Below are positions 1 through 7,366 of a stretch of DNA of 56,957 bases, piece after piece. How positions within the stretch are numbered: position 1 is the stretch's first letter; every line of letters starts with the position of its first letter. The stretch is from SIBU01 sp964430335 (lineage in GTDB: Bacteria; Patescibacteriota; Minisyncoccia; Phycocordibacterales; SIBU01): the NCBI GenBank assembly GCA_964430335.1, contig CAYSEN010000004.1, positions 1 through 56,957 on the forward strand, in the 5' to 3' direction. A program made the translations under genes and the position numbers. The notes under the pieces were generated by a model. The model had not been told where the DNA came from. It searched no databases and was given only the letters and a program-made list of their open reading frames with translations.

Positions 1-23
1 GGTAATTTGTATAGTATATTTTC

Positions 24-52
24 TTGACAAAAAATGCAAGGTATGATAGGCT
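24..52 (+). promoter_or_regulatory. Promoter of the cold-shock gene
   Basis: A perfect -35 box TTGACA (24-29) is followed after 17 nt by TAGGCT (47-52), a weaker -10 of the TAGnnT type seen at other promoters here. The predicted leader to the ATG at 133 is about 74 nt, long enough to carry RNA structure as cold-shock leaders often do. Inferred by eye. Confidence 0.5.
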
Positions 53-132
53 ATTAGTACAAAAAAGTGTTGTAGCATAAGAAGTCGAACTATACTAATT
101 TTGTATTTAATAAAGAAAGTACATATACAATT

Positions 133-330
133 ATGACCGGAACAATCAAGAAGTTAACTGATAAGGGATTCGGATTTATCTCAGGCGAAGGCTTGAGTAA
201 GGATCTTTTCTTCCATAGCAAAGCTTTGGTAGGAGTTCAGTTTAACGAACTACATGAAGGTGATACTGTTTCTTTTGAGACTGAAGAGTCACCAAAGGGA
301 CTAAACGCCGTCAACGTACAGAGAGCTTAA
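133..330 (+). CDS. Cold-shock domain protein
   Basis: A 65-residue protein that is a single cold-shock domain (OB fold) of the usual CspA-family length. The RNA-binding motifs are visible: RNP1 as KGFGFI (about residues 11-16) and RNP2 as DLFFHS (about 24-29). Such proteins bind single-stranded RNA or DNA in the cytoplasm, melt RNA structure and aid translation or transcription antitermination. It is monocistronic, with its own promoter at 24-52 and a very strong terminator just after the stop. Family assignment is secure; whether it is cold-induced cannot be read from the sequence. Confidence 0.95.
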   Translation: MTGTIKKLTDKGFGFISGEGLSKDLFFHSKALVGVQFNELHEGDTVSFETEESPKGLNAVNVQRA

Positions 331-339
331 TAAACTCAC

Positions 340-376
340 AAAAAGCCGGCCGCACGAAGTGCGGCCGGCTTTTTGC
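340..376 (+). terminator. Intrinsic terminator after the cold-shock gene
   Basis: A perfect 15-bp stem (340-354 with 360-374), loop CGAAG, very GC-rich at its core and followed by T residues. The stem is flanked by A and T runs, so it could act in both directions. Confidence 0.9.
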
Positions 377-415
377 TATAATGAATATGGATTGATCTTT
401 AGCAAAGCTGAGATC

Positions 416-961
416 ATGCCCATAGGAAATGATATGCAATTTACAATACTCTCCGTAGTCGCTTTCGGGTGCGGGATTGTTTACGCGTCTTTTTTCGAAT
501 GGACGCTCCACAAATTCGTGATGCATCGAGTCATCTTCGGATTTAAATACGCGTTCGACGCGCACGCAAAAGTTCACCATGGTATGTACGGCGCCGACCA
601 AACCTACCACACACACAGTGAAAGTAACGTGAAGAAAATACCTATGGCTTGGTGGAACGGCCCATTATTGATCGTGGTTTCATCGGCGCTACCCACCCTA
701 CTGATCAGTTGGCCATTTGGACTTTGGTGGATAACCGTAGGGATAATAATAGCTGTAGCTGTTTACTACGGTGCCTATGAATATTTTCACTGGTGCATGC
801 ACTATCCGAAGAAAAGATGGTTCGAAAAAACCCGCTGGTTTAAATGGATAGACGACCATCACCGGCTCCATCACAAACACATGGGGAAAAATTTAAATGT
901 GGTCCTACCGATTGCGGACTGGTGCCTCGGCACACTGATCACGCGAAGTACTGTTAGATAG
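416..961 (+). CDS. Fatty acid hydroxylase / carotene hydroxylase-like membrane protein
   Basis: A 181-residue membrane protein of the fatty acid hydroxylase superfamily (di-iron, histidine-box enzymes that include sterol desaturases and beta-carotene hydroxylases). The His boxes are visible: HKFVMH, HAKVHH, HWCMH and DDHHRLHHKH, separated by hydrophobic helices, as expected for a membrane di-iron centre. The open frame extends upstream to 359, but that ATG lies in the preceding terminator, so ATG 416 is preferred (ATG 434 is an alternative). It is a single-gene unit convergent with the ATP-grasp operon. The substrate is unknown; an oxygen-dependent lipid or carotenoid modification is the family expectation and would be notable in a minimal genome. 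Confidence 0.8.
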   Translation: MPIGNDMQFTILSVVAFGCGIVYASFFEWTLHKFVMHRVIFGFKYAFDAHAKVHHGMYGADQTYHTHSESNVKKIPMAWWNGPLLIVVSSALPTLLISWPFGLWWITVGIIIAVAVYYGAYEYFHWCMHYPKKRWFEKTRWFKWIDDHHRLHHKHMGKNLNVVLPIADWCLGTLITRSTVR

Positions 962-976
962 CTAGCAGTATTTTAT
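945..976 (+). terminator. Weak terminator between convergent genes
   Basis: An imperfect hairpin (ACTGTTAG/CTAGCAGT with one mismatch) begins around the hydroxylase stop codon and is followed by ATTTTATTTG. It may serve the plus-strand gene; no other terminator is visible for the minus-strand ATP-grasp gene ending at 973. Confidence 0.45.
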
Positions 977-2193
977 TTGATTATTTTTGAACCAGGAAAA
1001 ACTACCTCCCAGAGTCTAGATGATGGATCTAAGGCCTCGCCGTACAGTGGCATATGGTGCAAATCTAGAAAAGGTAAACTGTTGCACTCTATCGCTCCAC
1101 AAAGCTTTTGTTCAGTCCAAGGTTTCCTGACATCTTGCATAATAAAATCAACACCGACAAGTGAGTTGTTTAAAACTTTTGCCAACTTTTCGAACAGCTT
1201 AATATTTTCAGGATGAACAAATGGCAACATTTCAGTATTTGAACCTCCTTGTCCCCTACCTACTTTTTGATTTAGAGTAACAAACCTCTCCTTTTCAGGA
1301 ACAGAATCCCAAGTTAATTTTTGTCTCAAAAGTTCAGCATCGGCGTCTGCATCTATCGCAATTTCATGAAAAATTCCTGAGTGTCTTTTCGGATTTTTAT
1401 TTTCAGTTTCAACAAGCTCTTTTATGGAGTGAATTCCATCACCTGTTACAAAAGGAGGTTCTCGGCGAAGTGCTCCGACCAACTTTCCTCCAATTAACGT
1501 AATTCTGTGTACGAAGCCCGTAAGCTCCTCTTCTACCACAACCCAAGGAGAGAGCTGTACCGCCTTCTTAAAGGCTGTGGTCATTTCTTCTTCGGTGTTT
1601 ATGTGAGTCGTGGTATGTCGACTACGAGACCCTAAATTTGGCTTTGCAATAACAGGATGGTTTAAATTTCTAAACAACCTCAACGCTCCTTTTGTCGTCA
1701 TCGCAACTCCCCCTTTAGCGACGGGAATTCCGCCCGCCAAAAATTTCTTTTTCATGATGGCTTTGTTATCCATCCAATCAAGTGCAGCTCTCGAGTCATT
1801 TATAGGTCTAGGTAAACCTTCAAATGTTATCTTCTGACCGTCGTACTCGGCCGTAAAAAGAATTGTGGGTCGATTAAGTATTCGGTATTGAGTCATTTTT
1901 ATTCCCCTTTTTTCAGCCGCATTCCACAAACATTTTGTACGCTCTATATTATCTTCACCTAGTTTGTCAGTAATTTTTACTAAGCTAAAAATAGACAGGA
2001 ATTTAAAAAACAATGGGGTCACCCATTCAAATTTAGGAAAAACAAAATCAACCACAACATCTTCAAGTTTACCTAAAGGCGCGGTAATGACCCTGATAAG
2101 AAAACCTAAAATAATACTGGTTTTTGCCACAAAATGGTTAACGGTTGCAGGACCACAATCTGGGCATATTTTTTTCTCTTTGGTGACTGTCAT
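973..2193 (-). CDS. ATP-grasp domain protein, carboxylate-amine ligase-like
   Basis: About 406 residues if started at ATG 2193, where the protein begins MTVTKEKK; the longer open frame would run into the upstream gene. The N-terminus carries CPDCG, a possible metal or redox pair, followed by a hydrophobic stretch. The C-terminal two thirds look like an ATP-grasp fold: HPVIAKPNLGSRSRH (nucleotide-binding region), WVVVEEELTG, a GALRREPPFVTGDG segment reminiscent of cyanophycin-synthetase and glutathione-synthetase relatives, and a terminal IECNSLPFLDLHH metal-ligand region. It would join a carboxylate to an amine with ATP; the substrates are unknown. It is the third gene of an apparent operon with ccdA and a thioredoxin-like gene, 31 nt after the latter, so a thiol or redox link is possible. 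Confidence 0.75.
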   Translation of the reverse strand: MTVTKEKKICPDCGPATVNHFVAKTSIILGFLIRVITAPLGKLEDVVVDFVFPKFEWVTPLFFKFLSIFSLVKITDKLGEDNIERTKCLWNAAEKRGIKMTQYRILNRPTILFTAEYDGQKITFEGLPRPINDSRAALDWMDNKAIMKKKFLAGGIPVAKGGVAMTTKGALRLFRNLNHPVIAKPNLGSRSRHTTTHINTEEEMTTAFKKAVQLSPWVVVEEELTGFVHRITLIGGKLVGALRREPPFVTGDGIHSIKELVETENKNPKRHSGIFHEIAIDADADAELLRQKLTWDSVPEKERFVTLNQKVGRGQGGSNTEMLPFVHPENIKLFEKLAKVLNNSLVGVDFIMQDVRKPWTEQKLCGAIECNSLPFLDLHHMPLYGEALDPSSRLWEVVFPGSKIIK

Positions 2194-2224
2194 AATTGAA
2201 CTACGGAATAAATATAATCTAAAT

Positions 2225-3367
2225 CTAACCGAAGGTAAAAGTGTACGCCTCGAGGCCAGCACCTTCTATTTCAATTTTTAAGGTGTGCTCCTCCATATTT
2301 GAATTGTTAATCAATTTGTACAACCTCTCCTCTTTTATCAAAACTTCGCCGTTTTGATCAACGTCTTCTCCTCGGTTATTTTTTAGCAGAACGCCGTCTT
2401 GATAAATTTTTATCTTTACGCCATTTTTTGAACTTGCCACAAAATATACTTCTTTGGATTTGTATTTAAAGACGATCGAGTCTCCTTTTCCTTGATTTAA
2501 AGCGTATTCATTATTGATGTTCCAGGTGCCACCTAAATACAACAGATTAGGTTTTATCTTTTCAGGTAAACTTAAAACCTGAATTCCAGTCGTACCTGGT
2601 TTACCATTTTCAAAATTTTGGTTTCTTCTTGAACCGAAGTAGGTTTCTGGGCTGTCAGATTGAGCGGTTGTAGTATTTTCAACTTTTGTTTCAGAAATCT
2701 TGATAATGCCCTCGATTCCTAAAACCTTGTTTCTCTCATTTAGAAGTTCAACAATTTTCGCTTCTTTTTCTCCGTAGGCACCCTCGCCGATTGATTTCTC
2801 GACTATAAAACCGTCGATATCAATCAAATATTCCTCAGGCCAGTAACGCATACCGTAGCTTCTGGCAGTTACACCATTACTATCTAGCACGACAGGATAA
2901 GTGATGCCGAATTTTTTTACAGCCGAAGTGACGTTTGAGTAATCTTTCTCGAATTCAAATTCTGGAACGTGAAGAGCTACTATTTCTAAACCCTGATCCT
3001 TGTATTTTGAATACCAAGATTTCAGATATGGAATTGTGCGCTGGCAATTTATGCAACTATAAGTCCAGATATCTAGCAAAATAACTTTCTTGCTGATTAG
3101 TTCCTGAATAGTGATTGGCTTGCCGTCTTTGGTGTTTATAAACCCAGTAGGATCTATGAGCTCCTTCGCCACAGGAAATTTCTTCTGCTTTTCCTTTTGC
3201 CTAGCTTCGAATGATTCGTTTTCTAAGTCGGGGTTACTTTCACCACTTGGCAAAACAACTGGCACCGATACCACTTGGTGATTTGGTGACTTCGAGTCTA
3301 GATAATAAATTGATCCGACAATTAAAAAGATTGTTATGGCTAATAGGATTTTGTTTTTGTCGTTCAT
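2225..3367 (-). CDS. Membrane-anchored thioredoxin-like protein (TlpA/DipZ type)
   Basis: 380 residues. An N-terminal signal-anchor (about 7-22) is followed by a charged linker and a redoxin domain with the active site CINC at Cys105 and Cys108 in the context DIWTYSCINCQRTIPYL, typical of DipZ-like redoxins. The C-terminal ~130 residues (from about 270, YLGGTWNINNEY onward) resemble the beta-sandwich domain found at the C-terminus of DipZ proteins. It should act outside the membrane as a disulfide reductase or isomerase, receiving electrons from the CcdA-like protein encoded 9 nt upstream. Together the two genes amount to a DipZ split into a membrane part and a periplasm-facing part. Confidence 0.88.
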   Translation of the reverse strand: MNDKNKILLAITIFLIVGSIYYLDSKSPNHQVVSVPVVLPSGESNPDLENESFEARQKEKQKKFPVAKELIDPTGFINTKDGKPITIQELISKKVILLDIWTYSCINCQRTIPYLKSWYSKYKDQGLEIVALHVPEFEFEKDYSNVTSAVKKFGITYPVVLDSNGVTARSYGMRYWPEEYLIDIDGFIVEKSIGEGAYGEKEAKIVELLNERNKVLGIEGIIKISETKVENTTTAQSDSPETYFGSRRNQNFENGKPGTTGIQVLSLPEKIKPNLLYLGGTWNINNEYALNQGKGDSIVFKYKSKEVYFVASSKNGVKIKIYQDGVLLKNNRGEDVDQNGEVLIKEERLYKLINNSNMEEHTLKIEIEGAGLEAYTFTFG

Positions 3368-3376
3368 AATAAAAAA

Positions 3377-4084
3377 CTAACGAATTAGAAACTTATTTAG
3401 TAATTCGAAATTAGCCAATAAACTTAAATTGCCAGTAAAAATAAACACTCCAAGCATTATCAAAAGAATACCAAAGGCAACATTTACATACTTTAGAAAT
3501 CTGGAATATCTATCAATAATCACACTGGCCTGACTTGCAAAAAATCCGATTACTAAAAACGGAGCTCCAAGTCCTAGGGCGTAGGCTAAAAGCAAAACAA
3601 AAGCCGAACCTGGCTGACTTGTCGCGATTCCTAAGATGGCACCTAAAGCAGCGCCAACACAAGGTGTCCAGCCAGCTGCAAAAGCTAACCCAAACAAAAA
3701 CGCTGTGACGTGTTTGGAATGAATTCCAGTTTTAACTGAAAAAGTATGCGGTCGATCTAGGTAAGAAATTTTGATTAAACCTGTTAAGTACAATCCGAAT
3801 AAGATTACGAGCAAACCTCCAAACCTTGAGAGCCAGATCTGTACTCCATACGCCACTGACTGTAAAACAGTGTTAAGCAAAACGCCCAAAACCGCGAAAA
3901 CAATCGAAAAACCTAAAACGAAGAACAAGGAACTGAGAAAAATGTCCTTTTTTCGACTATTTCCTGCCTCAAGCGACGTACCTGCCAAATAGGACAGAAA
4001 ACCCGGAATAATCGGCAAAACACATGGAGATAAAAACGAAACTAAGCCTGCAACAAAGGCAATATATAAAGAAATTGAGTTCAT
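3377..4084 (-). CDS. ccdA: CcdA-family thiol-disulfide transporter
   Basis: 235 residues, about six transmembrane helices. The two conserved Cys motifs are present: SPCVLP (Cys21) in the first helix and WTPCVGA (Cys142) in the fourth. Family members carry reducing equivalents from cytoplasmic thioredoxin across the membrane to an external thioredoxin-like partner, here the gene immediately downstream. It is first in its operon. A TATAAT box lies only 7 nt before the ATG, so the mRNA is predicted to be leaderless. Confidence 0.92.
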   Translation of the reverse strand: MNSISLYIAFVAGLVSFLSPCVLPIIPGFLSYLAGTSLEAGNSRKKDIFLSSLFFVLGFSIVFAVLGVLLNTVLQSVAYGVQIWLSRFGGLLVILFGLYLTGLIKISYLDRPHTFSVKTGIHSKHVTAFLFGLAFAAGWTPCVGAALGAILGIATSQPGSAFVLLLAYALGLGAPFLVIGFFASQASVIIDRYSRFLKYVNVAFGILLIMLGVFIFTGNLSLLANFELLNKFLIR

Positions 4085-4091
4085 AGGCCGT

Positions 4092-4097
4092 ATTATA
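4092..4097 (-). promoter_or_regulatory. -10 box of the ccdA operon, leaderless arrangement
   Basis: TATAAT on the minus strand, preceded by TGG (extended -10 form). Only 7 nt separate it from the ATG at 4084, putting the start of transcription at or one base before the start codon. No convincing -35 box is visible. Confidence 0.6.
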
Positions 4098-4156
4098 CCA
4101 CCACCCTTGAAGAAAAAGCAGTAGTATGCTTAAATATAGGCTCACTTAAGCACAAA

Positions 4157-4672
4157 TTGAGTAACGAACCAAGAATCAGAATAAACCAGCAAATCCGAGC
4201 AAATGAGCTCCGGGTTGTAGGCGAAGAAGGTGAAAACTTCGGCGTAATGTCTTTTCAAGACGCTTTCGCAAAAGCCAATAGCTTAGGCCTAGATTTGATA
4301 GAAATATCACCTAACGCCGTCCCGCCTGTGGCAAAAATCATGGATTTTGGTAAGTACCAGTACACTGAAAACAAGAAGCTAAAAGCTGCCAAAACCAAGG
4401 TTCATAACACCGAAATCAAAAGTATGCAGATCAAAGTCGGTACTGGTGATCACGATCTTGAACTGAAAGCAAAGAAAGCATCTGAATGGCTTCGTGAAGG
4501 AAACCGAGTGAGAATCAATCTTTTCCTCACAGGTAGATCCAAGTTCATGGATATGAAATTCTTAGAGGAACGAATCGACCGCGTTCTAAAACTTGTCACC
4601 GAACAATACAAAATCAGTGACTCAGTTAAGAAAAGTCCAAAAGGTGTATCTTTAATGATAGAAAAAAATTAA
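4157..4672 (+). CDS. infC: Translation initiation factor IF-3
   Basis: 171 residues, full family length, beginning SNEPRIRINQQIRANELRVV and containing the IF3-N segment (SLGLDLIEISPNAVPPVAKIMDFGKY) and the IF3-C domain (KSMQIKVGTGDHDLELKAKKASEWLREGNRVRI). IF-3 binds the 30S subunit, discriminates initiator tRNA and start codons, and prevents premature 50S joining. The only sensible start is TTG at 4157; no in-frame ATG precedes it. Rare infC start codons are a known basis of IF-3 autoregulation in other bacteria (AUU in Escherichia coli), so this TTG may serve the same purpose. It is first in an infC-rpmI-rplT operon. Confidence 0.95.
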   Translation: MSNEPRIRINQQIRANELRVVGEEGENFGVMSFQDAFAKANSLGLDLIEISPNAVPPVAKIMDFGKYQYTENKKLKAAKTKVHNTEIKSMQIKVGTGDHDLELKAKKASEWLREGNRVRINLFLTGRSKFMDMKFLEERIDRVLKLVTEQYKISDSVKKSPKGVSLMIEKN

Positions 4673-4692
4673 ATCGATTTATTTAAAAATAT

Positions 4693-4872
4693 ATGAAAAC
4701 AAACAAATCCTTTGCAAAGCGATTGAAAGTTAGCAAGAACGGAAAAGTCACAGCACGAAAGGCTGGTCAAAACCACTTTAACGCAAAAGAGTCGAGACGA
4801 GCACAAATGAAAAAGAGACGATCAATGGCGATTCATATGAGCAACAAAGCAATAGCAAGATTTTTAGCATAA
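4693..4872 (+). CDS. rpmI: Ribosomal protein L35
   Basis: 59 residues, very basic (MKTNKSFAKRLKVSKNGKVT at the start, RAQMKKRRSM later), matching the short L35 family in length and in the TNKSFAKR opening. It lies 20 nt after infC and 63 nt before rplT, the universal position of L35. The gene starts at ATG 4693 and ends with TAA at 4870-4872. L35 is a small 50S protein bound to 23S rRNA. Confidence 0.95.
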   Translation: MKTNKSFAKRLKVSKNGKVTARKAGQNHFNAKESRRAQMKKRRSMAIHMSNKAIARFLA

Positions 4873-4935
4873 TTAAAAGTAACAAGGATATTTTAGTTAG
4901 AACATAAACCTAAACTGATTTCCTAACAAACCAAC

Positions 4936-5277
4936 ATGACAAGAGTTAAAAAAGCAGTAAACGCATTAAAGTCACGAAAAAATATGCTAAAGCAGGTAAA
5001 GGGTTACCGCTTTGGTAGAAGCACAAAGGAGCGAATGGCACAGGAAGCAATCTTCCATGCTGGTACATACTCTTTCGCCCACCGACGCGACAAGAAGAAC
5101 GATTTTAGAAAGCTATGGAACGTAAAGATAAATGCTGCCCTAGGTGAAGGAGTGTCTTACAGTAAATTCATCGGCGCCCTCAAAAAGAACAACATTTTGA
5201 TCGACCGAAAAATCCTAGCAAATCTAGCAGAATTCTCACCAGAAACATTCAAAAGAGTTGCATCAAAAGTAAAATAA
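4936..5277 (+). CDS. rplT: Ribosomal protein L20
   Basis: 113 residues, standard length, with the L20 N-terminal RNA-binding extension (MTRVKKAVNALKSRKNMLKQ) and the core GRSTKERMAQEAIFHAGTYSFAHRRDKKNDFRKLW. L20 is an early 50S assembly protein; in several bacteria it represses its own operon by binding the leader. It is the last gene of infC-rpmI-rplT and ends directly in a terminator. Confidence 0.97.
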   Translation: MTRVKKAVNALKSRKNMLKQVKGYRFGRSTKERMAQEAIFHAGTYSFAHRRDKKNDFRKLWNVKINAALGEGVSYSKFIGALKKNNILIDRKILANLAEFSPETFKRVASKVK

Positions 5278-5279
5278 AC

Positions 5280-5307
5280 AAAAAACCGCTTTAAGCGGTT
5301 TTTTTGT
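5280..5307 (+). terminator. Terminator of infC-rpmI-rplT
   Basis: Hairpin AAAAACCGC/GCGGTTTTT with a 5-nt loop followed by a T run. It lies between convergent genes and its symmetry would allow termination in both directions. Confidence 0.9.
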
Positions 5308-5309
5308 AG

Positions 5310-6677
5310 CTAATTTAAATCAAACTCCTCTCCTTGCTCCGGATGAGTAGCATCGACACCGAGATAATCCCTAAGTCTCTGCACTAAAAACAAAGCGGAT
5401 TTTGGCTCTCCCATTACCACAAAAACTTTCTTTAATTTCTTCTCATTAAAAGAAACGAACTCCACAAGATGATCCGAATCCTTATGCGAAGAATATCCTG
5501 AAATGGTCTCTACTTTTGCCCTGACCGCAACCTTCTGACCGTTAATAGTCACTTCTTTTGCACCATCTTGAATTTGTCTTCCTAAACTACCGGCCACCTG
5601 ATATCCGACGAAAAGAATGGTGTTGTCCACCCCCGGTAAGTAATTGATTTCGTGGTGCAAAATCCTACCACCTTGAGACATTCCCGAACCTGCCATAATA
5701 ATTTTTGGTCCTGAAACGTTATAAATCCCTTTGGACTCTTCAGAGTGTTGTGTGTACTTGAGCCTAGGAAATTTAAAAATATCTCTTTCAGCCAAAGCTT
5801 CTTTATTCCAGTCTTGTCTCATGGCTTGGTAAACCTTTGTAACCTCAATCGCAAGAGGTGAATCCAAAAATACCGGCACTATTGGTATCTGATGAGCTTC
5901 TTCAAGCTCATGAAACTCGTACAAAAGAACCTGTGTTTTTTCTAAAGAAAATACAGGAATAATCAAAGTTCCCTTTCTTTTGACAGCCTCCGTAATAATT
6001 TCGCCCAACTTCTTTCTTCTAGAAGACGGGTCGTCGTGATTTCTGTCACCATAAACACTCTCCATCACAATGTAATCAGCGTCAGTAATTTTCTCAGTAT
6101 CGCGAAGTATAGGTGTAGGCGTATTACCCAAGTCTCCGGTGAAGGCAATTTTCCTTGTCTCACCACTTTCAATTTTGAAAGTAATTTCGTACATGGTCGA
6201 ACCCAAAATATGTCCCGCATCCTTTAGAAACACATTGATATCAGGAGTTAAAGGAAAATTTTCGTGATAATTGATTGTATTCCAAATATTTAGAGCGTTT
6301 ATGACATCTTTCTGTTCGTACAAAGGTAAAGTCCCTCTCCTTCTAGTTTCATCCTCTATCAGTTTGAGCGCATCCTCAAACATCAATTTGGAAATGGCCA
6401 AGGTCTCTGGTGTACTGTAAATTTTTCCTTTAAATCCTTTGGCGACCAGTTTCGGAACTCTACCTATGTGATCAATATGAGCATGAGTTACTAGCAAAAA
6501 ATCGATTTCTTTTGGATCGTAAGGAAAATCACCATGATTTTCATCGTCCGAGAAATGTGAACCCTGCACCAGACCACAGTCAACCATAATCTTTTTTCCA
6601 CCAACATCTAAAAGAAAATTGGCTCCGGTGACACTACCCACACCGCCGTAAAATTTGATACTAGATTTATTACTCAT
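5310..6677 (-). CDS. Metallo-beta-lactamase / beta-CASP RNA-processing nuclease
   Basis: 455 residues. The zinc-binding motif HAHIDH (about 65-70) follows MVDCGLVQG, and the MBL signature continues with DAGHILGS and TGDLG. A beta-CASP insertion follows (DSPLAIEVTKVYQ, IIMAGSGMSQGGRILHH), then the RMMBL C-terminus with GYSSHKD. This is the architecture of CPSF73/Ysh1-like nucleases, common as RNA endo/exonucleases in bacteria and archaea. It probably processes or degrades RNA in the cytoplasm. Its stop is 32 nt from the convergent rplT, and it is 3 nt downstream of the small membrane gene on the same strand. Confidence 0.9.
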   Translation of the reverse strand: MSNKSSIKFYGGVGSVTGANFLLDVGGKKIMVDCGLVQGSHFSDDENHGDFPYDPKEIDFLLVTHAHIDHIGRVPKLVAKGFKGKIYSTPETLAISKLMFEDALKLIEDETRRRGTLPLYEQKDVINALNIWNTINYHENFPLTPDINVFLKDAGHILGSTMYEITFKIESGETRKIAFTGDLGNTPTPILRDTEKITDADYIVMESVYGDRNHDDPSSRRKKLGEIITEAVKRKGTLIIPVFSLEKTQVLLYEFHELEEAHQIPIVPVFLDSPLAIEVTKVYQAMRQDWNKEALAERDIFKFPRLKYTQHSEESKGIYNVSGPKIIMAGSGMSQGGRILHHEINYLPGVDNTILFVGYQVAGSLGRQIQDGAKEVTINGQKVAVRAKVETISGYSSHKDSDHLVEFVSFNEKKLKKVFVVMGEPKSALFLVQRLRDYLGVDATHPEQGEEFDLN

Positions 6678-6680
6678 AAT

Positions 6681-7076
6681 TTAGTTTTTATTTTTAACTT
6701 CAAAATATAAATATGAAACGTAGCCACCAAACATATCTAAAATAAGATCCTTTATGGTGTCCAACTTGTAACTGCCTATTGTGTTATATGTAATACCGTT
6801 TACATATTCAAATAATTCCCAGAGCAAGCCTACAAACAGCGCTCCGAAAATTGCCGACAAAAGTATTTTCTTTAGATTTTTTTTAGATTTCATTTCCAAA
6901 AATAAGGATGAAATCCACATTGAAAAAAATCCGACACATAGGCCACCAAGAAAATGAAGTGGCATATCAAACCACCAAATAAACCAGTAAAGATAGAATA
7001 TAACCGCGAGTATATGAAATGTAGCAATAGAAACAACCGTGTAAAAAACCGCCTGAAGTAGATTTTTACTGTCCAT
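6681..7076 (-). CDS. Small four-helix membrane protein, VanZ/DUF2238-like
   Basis: 131 residues with about four transmembrane segments. Conserved-looking polar positions lie within the helices: DMPLHFLGG (about 37-45), GLLWELFEY and DLILDMFGG. This pattern of Asp/His/Glu at helix ends is shared with VanZ-like and DUF2238 proteins, whose biochemical function is mostly unknown. It is the first gene of a two-gene unit with the beta-CASP nuclease. A TATACT box lies 6 nt before the ATG, so the mRNA is predicted to be leaderless. Confidence 0.6.
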   Translation of the reverse strand: MDSKNLLQAVFYTVVSIATFHILAVIFYLYWFIWWFDMPLHFLGGLCVGFFSMWISSLFLEMKSKKNLKKILLSAIFGALFVGLLWELFEYVNGITYNTIGSYKLDTIKDLILDMFGGYVSYLYFEVKNKN

Positions 7077-7105
7077 TGCAAAAGTATACTAAAACCAACG
7101 TCAAA

Positions 7106-7135
7106 GTAAAACCGCTCCATATGGAGCGGTTTTAC
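7106..7135 (-). terminator. Terminator of the 6S-like RNA
   Basis: A perfect 30-nt palindrome with CCGCTCC/GGAGCGG at its core and flanking A and T runs. It directly follows the closing stem of the structured RNA and precedes the -10 box of the small membrane protein gene. Confidence 0.85.
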
Positions 7136-7313
7136 TTAGGGTTACCGTAGATAGTCACCTAGCTTAAAGCTAAGTGGGTGATCGCAATTAGATTGTTCAG
7201 AACGCTTCTCATCACTTCGAATCTCTTCGAGGTGCTGAGAAGCGCTCATCTCAATGTAATAATGTAGATCTCCCTTAATATTTGTTATAGAGTAACTATC
7301 TCAAATAACCCTA
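7136..7313 (-). ncRNA. ssrS: Candidate 6S RNA
   Basis: About 178 nt that fold into a single rod. The two ends pair over 8 bp (7306-7313 with 7137-7144) and, after a 4x4 internal loop, a further 7 bp (7295-7301 with 7149-7155). A central bubble follows: about 20 unpaired A/U-rich bases on the 5' side (7294-7275) and a 9-bp hairpin on the 3' side (7156-7164 with 7168-7176). The apical arm is built from 7267-7274/7176-7183, 7257-7260/7187-7190, 7252-7255/7192-7195, a 12-bp stem (7236-7247/7200-7211) and an 8-bp tip (7213-7220/7227-7234). Closing stem, open bubble with a 3'-side hairpin, and a long apical arm is the 6S plan, which mimics an open promoter and sequesters housekeeping RNA polymerase. 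TATAAT at 7319-7324 sets the 5' end and a terminator follows the 3' end. The assignment rests on architecture only. Confidence 0.72.
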
Positions 7314-7318
7314 TTGTC

Positions 7319-7324
7319 ATTATA
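7319..7324 (-). promoter_or_regulatory. -10 box of the 6S-like RNA
   Basis: A perfect TATAAT on the minus strand places the start of transcription at about 7312-7313, exactly where the closing stem begins. The -35 region is weak (TTGCAT with short spacing). Confidence 0.6.
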
Positions 7325-7366
7325 CTCTCATTAAATACGATGCAATAGTGATTAACAAATAGAAAC

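Noticed and set aside
359..415. Upstream extension of the His-box hydroxylase
   Set aside because: The ATG at 359 is in the loop of the cold-shock terminator, and the extra residues do not fit the family; ATG 416 is preferred.
2194..2262. Longer start for the ATP-grasp protein
   Set aside because: It would overlap the upstream redoxin gene by 38 nt and adds unconserved residues.
4126..4149. A seven-codon reading frame (MLKYRLT) just before infC
   Set aside because: Short frames like this are expected by chance, and it may lie upstream of or at the predicted start of transcription.
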